Origin: an uncultured Pseudomonadota bacterium
GTDB taxonomy: Bacteria; Myxococcota_A; UBA796; GCA-2862545
Assembly (NCBI GenBank): GCA_903861005.1
Contig: CAIOSP010000142.1
Location: 1-55,301 of the forward strand
Direction: 5' to 3'
DNA length: 55,301 nucleotides
A program made the position numbers and the translations under genes. Shown here piece by piece: positions 41,601 to 49,089 of the stretch. Position 1 is the stretch's first letter. Each line of letters opens with the position of its first letter. The notes under the pieces were generated by a model that had not been told where the DNA came from, made no database searches, and saw nothing but the letters and a program-made list of their open reading frames with translations.

Positions 41601-41828
41601 TCGGCGGTGAACTACCTCGCCAAGGCGAACTTCCACGCGGACCCCACCGCCGACCATCATGGCGGCGGCGAGGAGCACGCGGAGGGCTCGGCGGAAGCCG
41701 CAGCCCCCGAGGCCGCCCAGGCGGCGCCCGCTGAGGCCGCCCCCGAAGGCGCCGCTGCGGCGCCTTCCGCACCCCCGACCGAGGCCGCCCCCACGGGCGC
41801 CGAGGCCGCCCCCGTTCCGGCACACTAG
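38646..41828 (+). CDS. actB: Alternative complex III subunit ActB, molybdopterin-like plus iron-sulfur protein
   Basis: 1060 residues, GTG start after a CGGGAG site. The N-terminus N-R-R-D-F-L-K with A-L-A-A-C-G is a Tat signal plus possible lipobox. Residues up to about 740 resemble molybdopterin oxidoreductases, but ActB is known not to carry the cofactor. Residues about 765-970 are a ferredoxin-like domain with cysteine groups at 775 (C-N-G-C-G-S-C), 831 (C-Q-Q-C-G), 863 (C-V-G-T-R-Y-C), 910 (C-T-F-C) and 945 (C-V-E-A-C-P), expected to hold three [4Fe-4S] and one [3Fe-4S] cluster. The last 45 residues are an Ala/Pro/Glu tail. It moves electrons from quinol oxidised near ActC to the hemes of ActA. 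Confidence 0.95.
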   Translation: MPKLNRRDFLKALGVTGSASALAACGLDTNRYKTPVEHIIPYVVKPDQVTPGTPTFFATSITRGPSARSVTARHREGRVINVSHNRYAGPRASIGSAALLELQKHYSPERIKGPTDAGQPVAWDAGLAKLAEAVKAARDAGKKIAFVGAYKSGPIVDLLKDFATDAVFWEPLGYEADVAAAAALFGRGSVPYYGVDKAGYVLSFGAPFLSGTWGDAGLQERYATARNPNVDKRVARFALLSPLRDQTGVNADDWFAVAPGQQVLVARAIAKLVAERNGASDAIKALIGDVSVEQAAGASGVTAEDLKSIAENFVAGQGVAIPGGPTGSTDLAVATYLINLAGGAAGDRFNLGGFQGPVDGWARLAALIADLDAGKVGVLILDDANPVYALPDDAKFADAVKKADLLVSVSSHPDETTSLATLVLPASDTFEDWGAETPISGTFLVRQPAMTPVYDTRSLGDILLGVGRAAGLNLPAVVADYAPGTAIIPVATTTLGFNPPTWREYVASWWQAQLWDGVTPVPAFWEKSVVEGLVVKPQLDAYPTLSAATYAWTDDAIGGTGEWILLAHPHHHRHDGRYANQPWAQEVPDALTGTTWTSVLVMSAEQAAQLQVVMDDVVTVTSESGSFELPVYPLPGVTGNNVSIAFGQGHTGNGRYADGRGVNVAKAFKVAVDGKGSFSWAPQRVTLQKAAKKVIVAHTMSVFGMSDAGRNFGAIVSAEKIAAVGDAVSEEPGSLTGIHEMEMDPRLTEKGITNFYELPDHPTYRFGLTVDTNSCNGCGSCIIACYAENNLPIVGPDQVSKGREMAWIRVDRFWENDVGGKDDIRFVPMMCQQCGHAGCENVCPVLATYHNLDGLNAMVYNRCVGTRYCSNACPYSVRRFNFHTFTWPEPFNLQLNPDVSARTMGVMEKCTFCVQRIRATKSAWKDRHGLTAVVPDAELNKLPACVEACPSQAMTFGNLKDEASLISLARKSARTYEPLKDLNAMSAVNYLAKANFHADPTADHHGGGEEHAEGSAEAAAPEAAQAAPAEAAPEGAAAAPSAPPTEAAPTGAEAAPVPAH

Positions 41829-41839
41829 AGGACACGGCT

Positions 41840-43192
41840 TTGCACGAATCCATCGACGCGAACCGGCCCGATTCTTACGCGGCCGCCAACCGTGACATCA
41901 TCCGCGTGCTCCTCAAGCCCAACCTGGGCTGGGCCGTCCTGTTCATCATCGCGACGTCGATGATGCTCTACGGCTTCTGGTGTGAGTTCCAGCAGCTCAC
42001 CTGGGGCCTCGGCATCGCCGGCTACAACCCGCCGATCATGTGGGGTGTCTACATCGTCACCTTCGTGTTCTGGGTTGGCATCGGCCACGCAGGCACGCTG
42101 ATCTCGGCCATCCTCTTCCTGGTCCGCAGCCGCTGGCGCACGGGCGTGTACCGCGCCTCGGAAGGCATGACGGTGTTCGCCGTCATGACCGCGCTGCTCT
42201 TCCCGGTCCTCCACCTTGGCCGCGCCTGGCAGGTGTACTGGTTCTTCCCGTACCCGAACCAGCGCTACCTGTGGGTGAACTTCAAGTCGCCGCTGATGTG
42301 GGACGTGTTCGCCATCAGCACGTACTTCACGGTGTCGGCCGTGTTCTTCTTCATCGGTCTGGTGCCGGATCTCGCGGTCGTTCGCGACCACAGCACCGGC
42401 CTCGTGAAGAAGATCTACGCGGTGCTCGCGCTCGGCTGGCACGGCACGGATCGTCAGTGGTACCACTACATGGGCGCCTACGGCTTCTTCGCCGCCCTGG
42501 CCGCCCCGCTGGTTCTGTCGGTCCACTCGGTCGTGTCTTGGGACTTCGCCATGGCGGTCACCGCCGGCTGGCACAGCACCATCTTTCCGCCCTACTTCGT
42601 CGCCGGCGCCATCTTCTCCGGCTGCGCGATGGTCATCACGCTGCTCCTGCCCATGACGTACGCGTTCAAGTGGCACGCGTACGTGAACATGTGGCACTTC
42701 GAGCACCTGGCCAAGATGTGCCTGCTGACGTCGGGCATCCTGACCTACGCCTACGGCGTGGAGTACTTCATCGGCTGGTACAGCCAGAACGCGTACGAGT
42801 GGGGCATCTTCTCCTGGCGCGCCACCGGTGAGTACGCCTGGGCCTTCTGGATCATGGTGTTCTGCAACTGCGTCGCGCCGCTCCCCTGGTACTTCCGCAA
42901 GGTGCGGACCAACCCTTGGGCCTTGTTCATCATCTCGATCTTCGTGAACATCGGCATGTGGTTCGAGCGCTTCAACATCGTCATCTCGTCGCTGGCCCAC
43001 CAGTTCGACCCGGCGACGCACGCCTACTACCGCATCTCGCCCATCGAGTACGGCATCATGATCGGCTCGTTCGGCTGGTTCGGCTTCTGGTTCCTGCTCT
43101 TCCTGCAGACCCTGCCTGCCATCGCCATCGCCGAGATCAAGGAAATGATCGCGCCGCCTGTGCGCGGTGCAGCTCATGTGGAGGCCAAGTGA
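41840..43192 (+). CDS. actC: Alternative complex III subunit ActC, NrfD/PsrC-like quinol-oxidising membrane protein
   Basis: 450 residues with about ten membrane segments and a TTG start after GAGGAC. NrfD-like pattern with H-A-G-T-L-I-S-A-I-L-F-L, W-Q-V-Y-W-F-F-P-Y-P and D-L-A-V-V-R-D. ActC is the large membrane subunit where menaquinol or ubiquinol is thought to be oxidised beside the [3Fe-4S] cluster of ActB. Its stop overlaps the actD start (GTGA). Confidence 0.94.
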   Translation: MHESIDANRPDSYAAANRDIIRVLLKPNLGWAVLFIIATSMMLYGFWCEFQQLTWGLGIAGYNPPIMWGVYIVTFVFWVGIGHAGTLISAILFLVRSRWRTGVYRASEGMTVFAVMTALLFPVLHLGRAWQVYWFFPYPNQRYLWVNFKSPLMWDVFAISTYFTVSAVFFFIGLVPDLAVVRDHSTGLVKKIYAVLALGWHGTDRQWYHYMGAYGFFAALAAPLVLSVHSVVSWDFAMAVTAGWHSTIFPPYFVAGAIFSGCAMVITLLLPMTYAFKWHAYVNMWHFEHLAKMCLLTSGILTYAYGVEYFIGWYSQNAYEWGIFSWRATGEYAWAFWIMVFCNCVAPLPWYFRKVRTNPWALFIISIFVNIGMWFERFNIVISSLAHQFDPATHAYYRISPIEYGIMIGSFGWFGFWFLLFLQTLPAIAIAEIKEMIAPPVRGAAHVEAK

Positions 43193-43758
43193 GCGCCGCG
43201 CACGCTGAAGTCGCGTCTGGTACGCGCATCAAGGGCATCTACGCCCACCTCGACTGCCTGCTCGCCGGAGTTGAGAAGCTCAAGGAGGCCGGCATCTCTG
43301 GCTTCCAGGTGCTCTCGCCGCTGCCTCGCCACGAGATCCTCGAGGTGATGTACGAAGGCCGCCCGTCGCCGGTTCGCTGGTGGACGCTGGTCGGTGGCGT
43401 CACGGGGATCAACACCGGCCTGCTGCTGACGTCGCTCACGGCGTCGCAGTGGCCGATGATCAACCCGGGCGGCAAGCCCGTCGTGGCCCTGCCGCCCTAC
43501 GCGGTCATCATGTTCGAGTGCACCATCCTGTTCGGCGCGCTGTTCACGCTCGCCGGCCTGATCGTGCACTGCGGCCTGCCGGGCTTCGGTCTGGACAAGT
43601 CGCTCCAGGACCCGCGCGTGTCGGACGACAAGTTCGGCATCGCGTTCCTGCGCGCCTCGGCCAAGGATCTGGAGCGCATCGCTGCGATCCTGTCCGACAC
43701 GGGCGCCATCGAGATCACCCGCGGTGACGACACCATCTACGAGGTGCCCAATGCGTAA
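43189..43758 (+). CDS. actD: Alternative complex III subunit ActD (DUF3341)
   Basis: 189 residues, GTG start overlapping the actC stop. The opening K-G-I-Y-A-H-L-D-C-L-L-A-G-V-E-K-L and F-Q-V-L-S-P-L-P-R-H-E is the DUF3341 domain. Two membrane segments follow (about 62-85 and 104-128), then a cytoplasmic end with L-E-R-I-A-A-I-L. ActD is a structural subunit without cofactors. The longer open frame upstream lies inside actC in another phase and was rejected. Confidence 0.93.
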   Translation: MSAAHAEVASGTRIKGIYAHLDCLLAGVEKLKEAGISGFQVLSPLPRHEILEVMYEGRPSPVRWWTLVGGVTGINTGLLLTSLTASQWPMINPGGKPVVALPPYAVIMFECTILFGALFTLAGLIVHCGLPGFGLDKSLQDPRVSDDKFGIAFLRASAKDLERIAAILSDTGAIEITRGDDTIYEVPNA

Positions 43759-44359
43759 GACAGTGCGCTTGGCCGCGGTCGCGCTTGCGACCGGCCTGTC
43801 CAGCACCGCCTGGGCGCTGCCCTGGAACATCGACATGGCGGACTCGGCCTCGGTGAAGGCCTACGAGCAGGCCATGGCCGTGCTGCCTGACGGCGTGATG
43901 TCGCAGTCCAACCTGCTGACGCCGATCAGCTACCGCCGCAACTGGACCCTCACGGGCCCGGACGTCAACAACCTGACGGCGGAGATGGTGCTGGGCGAGG
44001 CCTTCGACATGAAGGACGCCGCGCACATCGCCAAGGGCGCCGTGCTGTACAACACGTACTGCGTGCCCTGCCATGGTGACGGCGTGAACCTCGGCCCCGT
44101 CGGCCAGCCCGGCCGCTACCCTGCGGTCGCGGTGCTCGCCGGCGACGCCGGTCGCCTCAACAAGGTGTCGGACGGCTGGGTTTACCTGACCGTGCGCAAC
44201 GGCAGCCTCTCGACCCTCATGCCCGGCTACAGCTTCGCGCTGTCCGACGGTGAGATCTGGTCGTTGATCTCGTTCCTTCGTTCCGAGACGGTCCTGAAGG
44301 GCACCACCTACGTTCCGCCCGTGACGGCTCCGGCCGCCACCACCGGGGGCACGCCATGA
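43751..44359 (+). CDS. actE: Alternative complex III subunit ActE, monoheme cytochrome c
   Basis: 202 residues. Signal peptide M-R-K-T-V-R-L-A-A-V-A-L-A-T with cleavage near S-T-A-W-A; there is no lipobox cysteine, whereas ActE is often described as a lipoprotein. A single heme site C-V-P-C-H (104-108) and probable axial Met157 in T-L-M-P-G-Y. It probably delivers electrons from ActA to the terminal oxidase. Overlaps actD by eight bases and actF by four (ATGA). Confidence 0.92.
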   Translation: MRKTVRLAAVALATGLSSTAWALPWNIDMADSASVKAYEQAMAVLPDGVMSQSNLLTPISYRRNWTLTGPDVNNLTAEMVLGEAFDMKDAAHIAKGAVLYNTYCVPCHGDGVNLGPVGQPGRYPAVAVLAGDAGRLNKVSDGWVYLTVRNGSLSTLMPGYSFALSDGEIWSLISFLRSETVLKGTTYVPPVTAPAATTGGTP

Positions 44360-45711
44360 ACGCCGTCCGAAACAACGCCCAGGTCGATGCCGCCATCGAC
44401 GCGGTCAAGGGCCGCCAGCTCCCCGGCACCGTGAAGGCGCTCGCCTTCGCGGGGATCGTGTGGGGCATCGGCGCGTTCGGCTACGGGCTCACCTGGGACA
44501 AGAAGTGGACCTGGGGCGCCTTCCTGGTCGCGCTGGTCTACACGTTCGCCATCGCCCAGGGCGGCGTGGCGTTCGGCGTGATCATGCAGGGCACGCAGGC
44601 TCGCTGGGGCCGTCCGCTCAAGCGCGTGGCGGAGTCCTTCGGCTTCTTCCTGCCGGTCGCCTGGCTGCTGCTCGTCGCGTTCCTGATCTTCGGCCTGCCG
44701 ATCTACCCGTGGAACCCCGCCTACTGGGGCACCCCGACGCCGATCGCGCCGCACATGGTCGGCGCGCCGGCGAGCAAGGAGATCTGGCTCAACCCGCTGT
44801 TCTTCCAGGTCCGCACGGCCCTCGCGGTCGGCTTCCTGATCCTCCTCGACTTCCTGTTCATCCGCAACTCGCTCGGCGGCGACCTCGTCCTCGCCAAGCA
44901 GCGGCTGGGTGACGCGGCGCCGTCCTGGTGGAACTTCTTCATCGCCGGCCGCACCGACGGCAAGGCGGCGGGTGAGGCGGGCCTCGCGTCCAACTACACC
45001 CTCGTCCCGTTCATCGGCTTCACCTACGCCATCGTCATGTCGCTGATCGCGTTTGATCTCGTCATGTCGCTGGACCCCTGGTGGGTGTCGAACATGTTCG
45101 GTGGCTGGATGTTCATGTCCTCGCTGCTGATCGGCTTCTCCACGCTGGCGGTCTTTGTGACGGTCGGCCGCGACTGGCTCGGCCTCGCGGGCTGGGTCAA
45201 GCCCAAGACCACGCATGATCTCGGCCGCTTCATGCTCGCCGGCACCATGTTCTGGGCCTACACGCTCTACGCGCAGATCCTGCCGATCTACTACACGAAC
45301 GTGCCGGAAGAGACCTCGTTCCTGCTGACCCGCCTCATGCTCCCCCAGTGGGGCTGGCTGGCGCGCACGGTCGCGGTCCTCTGCTTCATCGCTCCCTTCA
45401 CCATCCTGCTCTCCCGCGGGATCAAGAAGATGCGCTACCCGTTCGCAGGCGTCGCCCTGTTGTCGCTGACCGGCTTCTTCCTGGAGCGCTCGCTCCTGGT
45501 GCTGCCGTCGGTCTACTTCGGCGACACCTTCCCCACGGTCCAGTTCCTGGTCATCAACGTCGGCATCTTCGCGGGCTTCATCGGCCTGTTCGTGCTGGTC
45601 GTCGGTGGCCGTCTGGCCCAGGTCCCTGCGGTGCCGGTCGCTGACCCGCTCCTCTTCGACCACCCCTGGGACGAGCACGTCCACGCGTTCGGCAGCCACC
45701 ACGGCCACTAG
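44356..45711 (+). CDS. actF: Alternative complex III subunit ActF, second NrfD-like membrane protein
   Basis: 451 residues with about ten membrane segments. The pattern A-F-L-V-A-L-V-Y-T-F-A-I-A-Q-G-G-V-A-F-G, I-Y-P-W-N-P-A-Y-W and F-D-L-V-M-S-L-D-P-W-W-V-S fits ActF proteins. It pairs with ActC in the membrane and may take part in proton translocation. Its end is followed by a clear terminator, so the operon is actABCDEF; no actG/actH and no heme-copper oxidase genes follow in this window. Confidence 0.93.
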   Translation: MNAVRNNAQVDAAIDAVKGRQLPGTVKALAFAGIVWGIGAFGYGLTWDKKWTWGAFLVALVYTFAIAQGGVAFGVIMQGTQARWGRPLKRVAESFGFFLPVAWLLLVAFLIFGLPIYPWNPAYWGTPTPIAPHMVGAPASKEIWLNPLFFQVRTALAVGFLILLDFLFIRNSLGGDLVLAKQRLGDAAPSWWNFFIAGRTDGKAAGEAGLASNYTLVPFIGFTYAIVMSLIAFDLVMSLDPWWVSNMFGGWMFMSSLLIGFSTLAVFVTVGRDWLGLAGWVKPKTTHDLGRFMLAGTMFWAYTLYAQILPIYYTNVPEETSFLLTRLMLPQWGWLARTVAVLCFIAPFTILLSRGIKKMRYPFAGVALLSLTGFFLERSLLVLPSVYFGDTFPTVQFLVINVGIFAGFIGLFVLVVGGRLAQVPAVPVADPLLFDHPWDEHVHAFGSHHGH

Positions 45712-45727
45712 GCCCTGATGGTCCTGT

Positions 45728-45772
45728 GAGGCCCGCGCTCGGTTCGTCCGACCGCGGGCCTCTTCACTTTCT
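45728..45772 (+). terminator. Rho-independent terminator of the act operon
   Basis: Perfect 10-bp stem GAGGCCCGCG/CGCGGGCCTC with a 15-base loop, followed by TTCACTTTCT. It begins 17 bases after the actF stop codon. Confidence 0.85.
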
Positions 45773-45781
45773 GGGGGAGCG

Positions 45782-46309
45782 ATGTCGCTGCGGATCACGG
45801 GTGGTGAGGCGAGGGGACGGATCGTGCGGCAGCCGGTCCTCGACGGCGTGCGGCCGACGTCGTCGCGCGTGCGCGAGGCGCTGTTCTCGATGATCGGGCA
45901 GGACCTGTCCGGGCTCACGGTGCTCGACGCGTTCGGCGGGTCCGGACTGCTGGGCCTGGAGGCTTGGTCGCGCGGGGCGAATGTGGTGATCGTCGAGCGT
46001 AGGCCGCACATCGCGCGCGCGATCCGCGACACCGCCGCGGACCTGGGCGCCACGGTCGACGTGAAGGTGGGGGACGTGCTGACGCTCGGGCCGTCGCTCG
46101 GCCGCTACGACGTCTTGCTCTGCGACCCGCCCTACGCTCACGACGCCGGCGAGGTGCTCACCCGCCTCGGGCCGCTCGTGCGCGGGCAGATGGTGTACGA
46201 GTCTGATGCGAAGGCCAGCTTGCCCCAGATCTCTGGGCCGCTGACGCTGGATCGAGTACGACGTTTCGGCGGAACGGCGCTATGGCTCTACCTCGGAGAG
46301 CAACCATGA
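45782..46309 (+). CDS. rsmD: RsmD, 16S rRNA (guanine966-N2)-methyltransferase
   Basis: 175 residues. R-I-T-G-G-E-A-R-G-R at the N-terminus, R-P-T-S-S-R-V-R-E-A-L-F, SAM motif L-D-A-F-G-G-S-G-L-L-G and catalytic D-P-P-Y are all diagnostic. It methylates one guanine of 16S rRNA during 30S assembly. GGGGGAGCG before the ATG. The stop overlaps the following crotonase gene (ATGA). Confidence 0.95.
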   Translation: MSLRITGGEARGRIVRQPVLDGVRPTSSRVREALFSMIGQDLSGLTVLDAFGGSGLLGLEAWSRGANVVIVERRPHIARAIRDTAADLGATVDVKVGDVLTLGPSLGRYDVLLCDPPYAHDAGEVLTRLGPLVRGQMVYESDAKASLPQISGPLTLDRVRRFGGTALWLYLGEQP

Positions 46310-47118
46310 ACCCCGCTGCGCTCGACCAAGCCCTGGACGCGATCGTCCGCGTTCGAGGCAAGTCCCTGCGGCGACCGGGTCGTGTGTCCCTCGACCTTCG
46401 AGGTCAGGTCGCCGAGCTAGTCATCGACAACCCCCCGGACCGCCACGCGCTCACCTTCGGCATGATGGAGGACCTGGGTCGCGCCGTGAAGCGCCTGCGC
46501 GAGTGGGACGGCACCGTCGTGATCCTGCGTGCATCGACGCCGGACGGCTTCTGCTCGGGCGGCCACCTCGACGAGGTCCGTGAGTCGCTCGCCGTGTCCA
46601 CGGTGGGCGCCGCGATGGGCCGGTCGATGACCGCCATCTGTGACGCGATCAGCGAGCTCCCGCAGGTCACCGTGTCGGTGATCACCGGGCCCGCGGTGGG
46701 CGGCGGCGCCGAGCTGGCCACCTCCACCGATCACCGCCTCATGACTGAGGCCGCGTGGATCCAGTTCCGCCAGGCGGCGCTGGGCATCGGCACCGGCTGG
46801 GGCGGCGGGCGCAGGCTCGTCGGCATCGTCGGTCGTCCGTCCGCCACGCGCTGGCTCACCACCTCCGCCAAGGTCGGCGCCAAGACCGCGCTCAGCGCTG
46901 GGTTTGCTGATCGCGTCGTCACCGGCGACGCCCGCGAGGCCGCGATCGAGTTCCTCAAGCCCGTGCTGTCGCTCCCGCCCGAGGGCGTGCGCGCCGCCAA
47001 GCGTCAGCTGGTCGCCGCGAGCCAGGTCCCGCCCGACTACGACGCCGAGGCCCGCATCTTCGTCGAGGGCTGGGGCGGCCCCGCGCACCGCAAGGCGCTG
47101 GACCAGAGCGGCGGGTAG
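46306..47118 (+). CDS. Crotonase-family protein resembling ethylmalonyl-CoA decarboxylase
   Basis: 270 residues, ATG with CGGAG ahead. Crotonase oxyanion loops: C-S-G-G-H-L and A-V-G-G-G-A-E-L-A. Closer features match the ECHDC1-like group: G-G-A-E-L-A-T-S-T-D-H-R, then G-I-G-T-G-W-G-G-G-R-R-L, and near the end W-G-G-P-A-H. In that group the enzyme removes CO2 from ethylmalonyl- or methylmalonyl-CoA formed by side activity of acyl-CoA carboxylases, a metabolite repair role. The ordinary hydratase Glu pair is not evident. Coupled to rsmD by overlap, without functional relation. Confidence 0.75.
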   Translation: MNPAALDQALDAIVRVRGKSLRRPGRVSLDLRGQVAELVIDNPPDRHALTFGMMEDLGRAVKRLREWDGTVVILRASTPDGFCSGGHLDEVRESLAVSTVGAAMGRSMTAICDAISELPQVTVSVITGPAVGGGAELATSTDHRLMTEAAWIQFRQAALGIGTGWGGGRRLVGIVGRPSATRWLTTSAKVGAKTALSAGFADRVVTGDAREAAIEFLKPVLSLPPEGVRAAKRQLVAASQVPPDYDAEARIFVEGWGGPAHRKALDQSGG

Positions 47119-47153
47119 GGACCCAACGTCGGCGCTTGGCGTCGTCGCGCGGA

Positions 47154-47759
47154 CTACCGCGCCTGGGCCAGCCACGCGTCCAAGTGCGCCACCCGCGCGG
47201 TCGCGTCCGAGCACACGGTGGGCGCCGCGGCGCGTGTGTCGTCCGCGACCTTCGCCCAGCGCGCGCGCTGCTGACCCAAGGACGCGATCAGGTGCGGATC
47301 GCCGTGCTCGCGCAGGCGCGGGCCGAACGCCAGGTTCAGACCCGTGGCGGGCTCCTCGCCAGCGACCGCGCGCATGACGGCGGCGAAGCCCTGCGCCTCG
47401 GGCGCCAGCGCCTCCGCCTCGATGCGCCATCCACGGGCGGCGAGCCCGACCCGCAGCAGCTCCGGGTCGTCCTGCGCGTGCGCGACCAGCACGGTGGGCC
47501 TAGGCCCCGCGTCGAGGATCGCCAGGATGGTCCGCGCGCCCATGCCGGCGATCACCGCGACCGGCACCTCGCGAAAGCAGCTCAGGCCGTCCGCGATCAC
47601 CCACGGCACGCCCGACCGCCGGGCCCGGTGCGGCTCGCGCTCGGTGGCGATGGCGCCCAGCGCGCGGGCGACCTCGGCGTGGTCGGCGCCCACGTCCACG
47701 ATCCAGCCGCGGTCCTTGGGCACCAAGGCCAGCACCACGTCGCGTCGACCCAGGTTCAT
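47154..47759 (-). CDS. TrmK-like tRNA (adenine22-N1)-methyltransferase
   Basis: 201 residues. V-D-V-G-A-D-H-A-E-V-A-R replaces the usual D-I-G-T-D-H-A-Y-L, and V-A-V-I-A-G-M-G-A-R-T-I corresponds to the I-S-G-M-G-G motif of TrmK (COG2384). It should bind SAM and methylate A22 of tRNA, although the family is mainly known from Gram-positive bacteria. The ATG overlaps the stop of the upstream gene. The frame is open further upstream, but that part belongs to the neighbour in another phase. Confidence 0.75.
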   Translation of the reverse strand: MNLGRRDVVLALVPKDRGWIVDVGADHAEVARALGAIATEREPHRARRSGVPWVIADGLSCFREVPVAVIAGMGARTILAILDAGPRPTVLVAHAQDDPELLRVGLAARGWRIEAEALAPEAQGFAAVMRAVAGEEPATGLNLAFGPRLREHGDPHLIASLGQQRARWAKVADDTRAAAPTVCSDATARVAHLDAWLAQAR

Positions 47760-48580
47760 GCGCGGCCCGCTTCGGTCAGCGCAGCGCGGGCGCGGGACGC
47801 CACCTGTCCCAGGCGCGCGCGCGCGTCGGCGCTCAGCGCGCGATCGGGTTCGCGCAGCGCGACGCGCGCCTCGGTCAGCGCCGCCGTCCAGCCCGCGACG
47901 TCCTCGCCGCGCTCCAGGGCGGCCTCCGCGGCCTCCAGCGATGTCCACAGGTCGGCCTGCACGGTCACGGGCACGTCGGGCGCGAGCGAGGCGTCGCGCA
48001 GGGCGAACAGGGCCGCCCACGCTTCGGGCGCGGCGCGCAGGCGGGCGACCTCGGCGTCATGCTCGCGACGGGCCAGCCCAGGACCCTGGGACTCTCGCAG
48101 CCCGGCGAGCAGACCCCGCACGCCGACCGTGGTCAGGCCCACGGCGAGCAGGGCAGGGAGCAGCGCCCACCCTACGCTCGACGCCGCGAACCACGCGCCC
48201 GCGCCGACGAACGGCACGAGCAGCAAGGACGCCGCCGCGGCCAGCAGCGCGCCGACCGAGGTCAGCAGCGCCCCTGGCCCAGGGCCGGCGAGCACGCGCG
48301 TGGGCACCCCCAGCGCGGTCGAGCGTGACGCGGCCAGCGCCTCTGCCGCGCGAGGGCTCGGCGAGCCGTCGATCACCACCGGCACACCCGACTCGGCGAG
48401 CCGCGCGAGCGCGCTCACCGGCAGCCCGGACGCGGCGGCGACGCGCTGCCGGTCCGCGACCATCAGGCCCGACACGACCGACGGGTTCACCACCACGAGC
48501 GCGCTTCGACCTGTGTCGGCCGTGGCCTCCGGACGTGTCGGAGGCGGCGGGCGGGTGGTGGTGCGGACCTCGTCGGGCAA
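47756..48580 (-). CDS. Unrecognised membrane protein
   Basis: 274 residues. The N-terminal third has alternating strands and helices (S-A-L-V-V-V-N-P-S-V-V, G-V-P-V-V-I-D-G-S). Two hydrophobic segments lie at about 104-125 and 130-155 (L-L-T-S-V-G-A-L-L-A-A-A-A-S-L-L-L-V and W-A-L-L-P-A-L-L-A-V-G-L). The C-terminal third is Ala/Glu-rich helix, probably coiled coil. Coupled to the TrmK-like gene by ATGA. No family recognised. Confidence 0.6.
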   Translation of the reverse strand: MPDEVRTTTRPPPPTRPEATADTGRSALVVVNPSVVSGLMVADRQRVAAASGLPVSALARLAESGVPVVIDGSPSPRAAEALAASRSTALGVPTRVLAGPGPGALLTSVGALLAAAASLLLVPFVGAGAWFAASSVGWALLPALLAVGLTTVGVRGLLAGLRESQGPGLARREHDAEVARLRAAPEAWAALFALRDASLAPDVPVTVQADLWTSLEAAEAALERGEDVAGWTAALTEARVALREPDRALSADARARLGQVASRARAALTEAGRA

Positions 48581-48595
48581 GGGCGCTCCTAGGGC

Positions 48596-48973
48596 CTAGG
48601 TGGGCCCGGGGAGGCGTGCGGGGCCGCCGGGGGGCGCCTGGCCGGGAGGACCGGGCGGACGGGGAGGGGGCTGCGGGGCCCAGCGCACGACGCACTGGAA
48701 CTGGCCCTTCTTGGAGTCCTCGGAGATCATCACGAGGCCAGAGAGATCGGCGCGCACCGCGAACGCGAGTTCGAACGACGCACCCGACGCGCGGACGGCC
48801 GGGCCGATGTCGTCGCCCATGTACTGCACGAGCGTGCGGACGGTCTCCAGCACGTTCTGGATCGCCTTTCGGGGGTCTGCCTTGACCTCGGACTCGGACT
48901 TGGAGAGGCCGCCGGACGCGGGCGCCTCCAGCAGAAACTGCTTGTCACCGAGGAAGGTAAGATAATTCGCCAT
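48596..48973 (-). CDS. Small protein, possibly trypco (CU044_2847-like) domain
   Basis: 125 residues. After a short beta start (Y-L-T-F-L-G-D-K-Q-F-L-L-E), the helix I-Q-N-V-L-E-T-V-R-T-L-V leads to F-E-L-A-F-A-V-R-A-D-L-S-G-L-V-M-I and F-Q-C-V-V-R-W. This resembles trypsin-co-occurring domain proteins, which end in a similar two-strand pattern. The last ~25 residues are Pro/Gly-rich and disordered. The assignment is tentative. No protease gene is adjacent; the DegP-like gene is 4 kb away. Confidence 0.5.
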   Translation of the reverse strand: MANYLTFLGDKQFLLEAPASGGLSKSESEVKADPRKAIQNVLETVRTLVQYMGDDIGPAVRASGASFELAFAVRADLSGLVMISEDSKKGQFQCVVRWAPQPPPRPPGPPGQAPPGGPARLPGPT

Positions 48974-49089
48974 GCGTAGGCCCTCGTGGGTTCGGCTGCG
49001 GTGTGGGCGCGATCTCTAACGCGCTTCACGCAGTGGTCGCATGTCGTGCACAGGACGTGGTAAGGTCGCGCCCCGCGCTGGGAGTGCCT

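Noticed and set aside
38463-41825. Very long open frame on the minus strand opposite actB
   Set aside because: It is a GC-driven shadow of actB: the translation is Arg/Val/Gly/Asp-rich without domain motifs, while the plus strand has complete ActB cysteine motifs.
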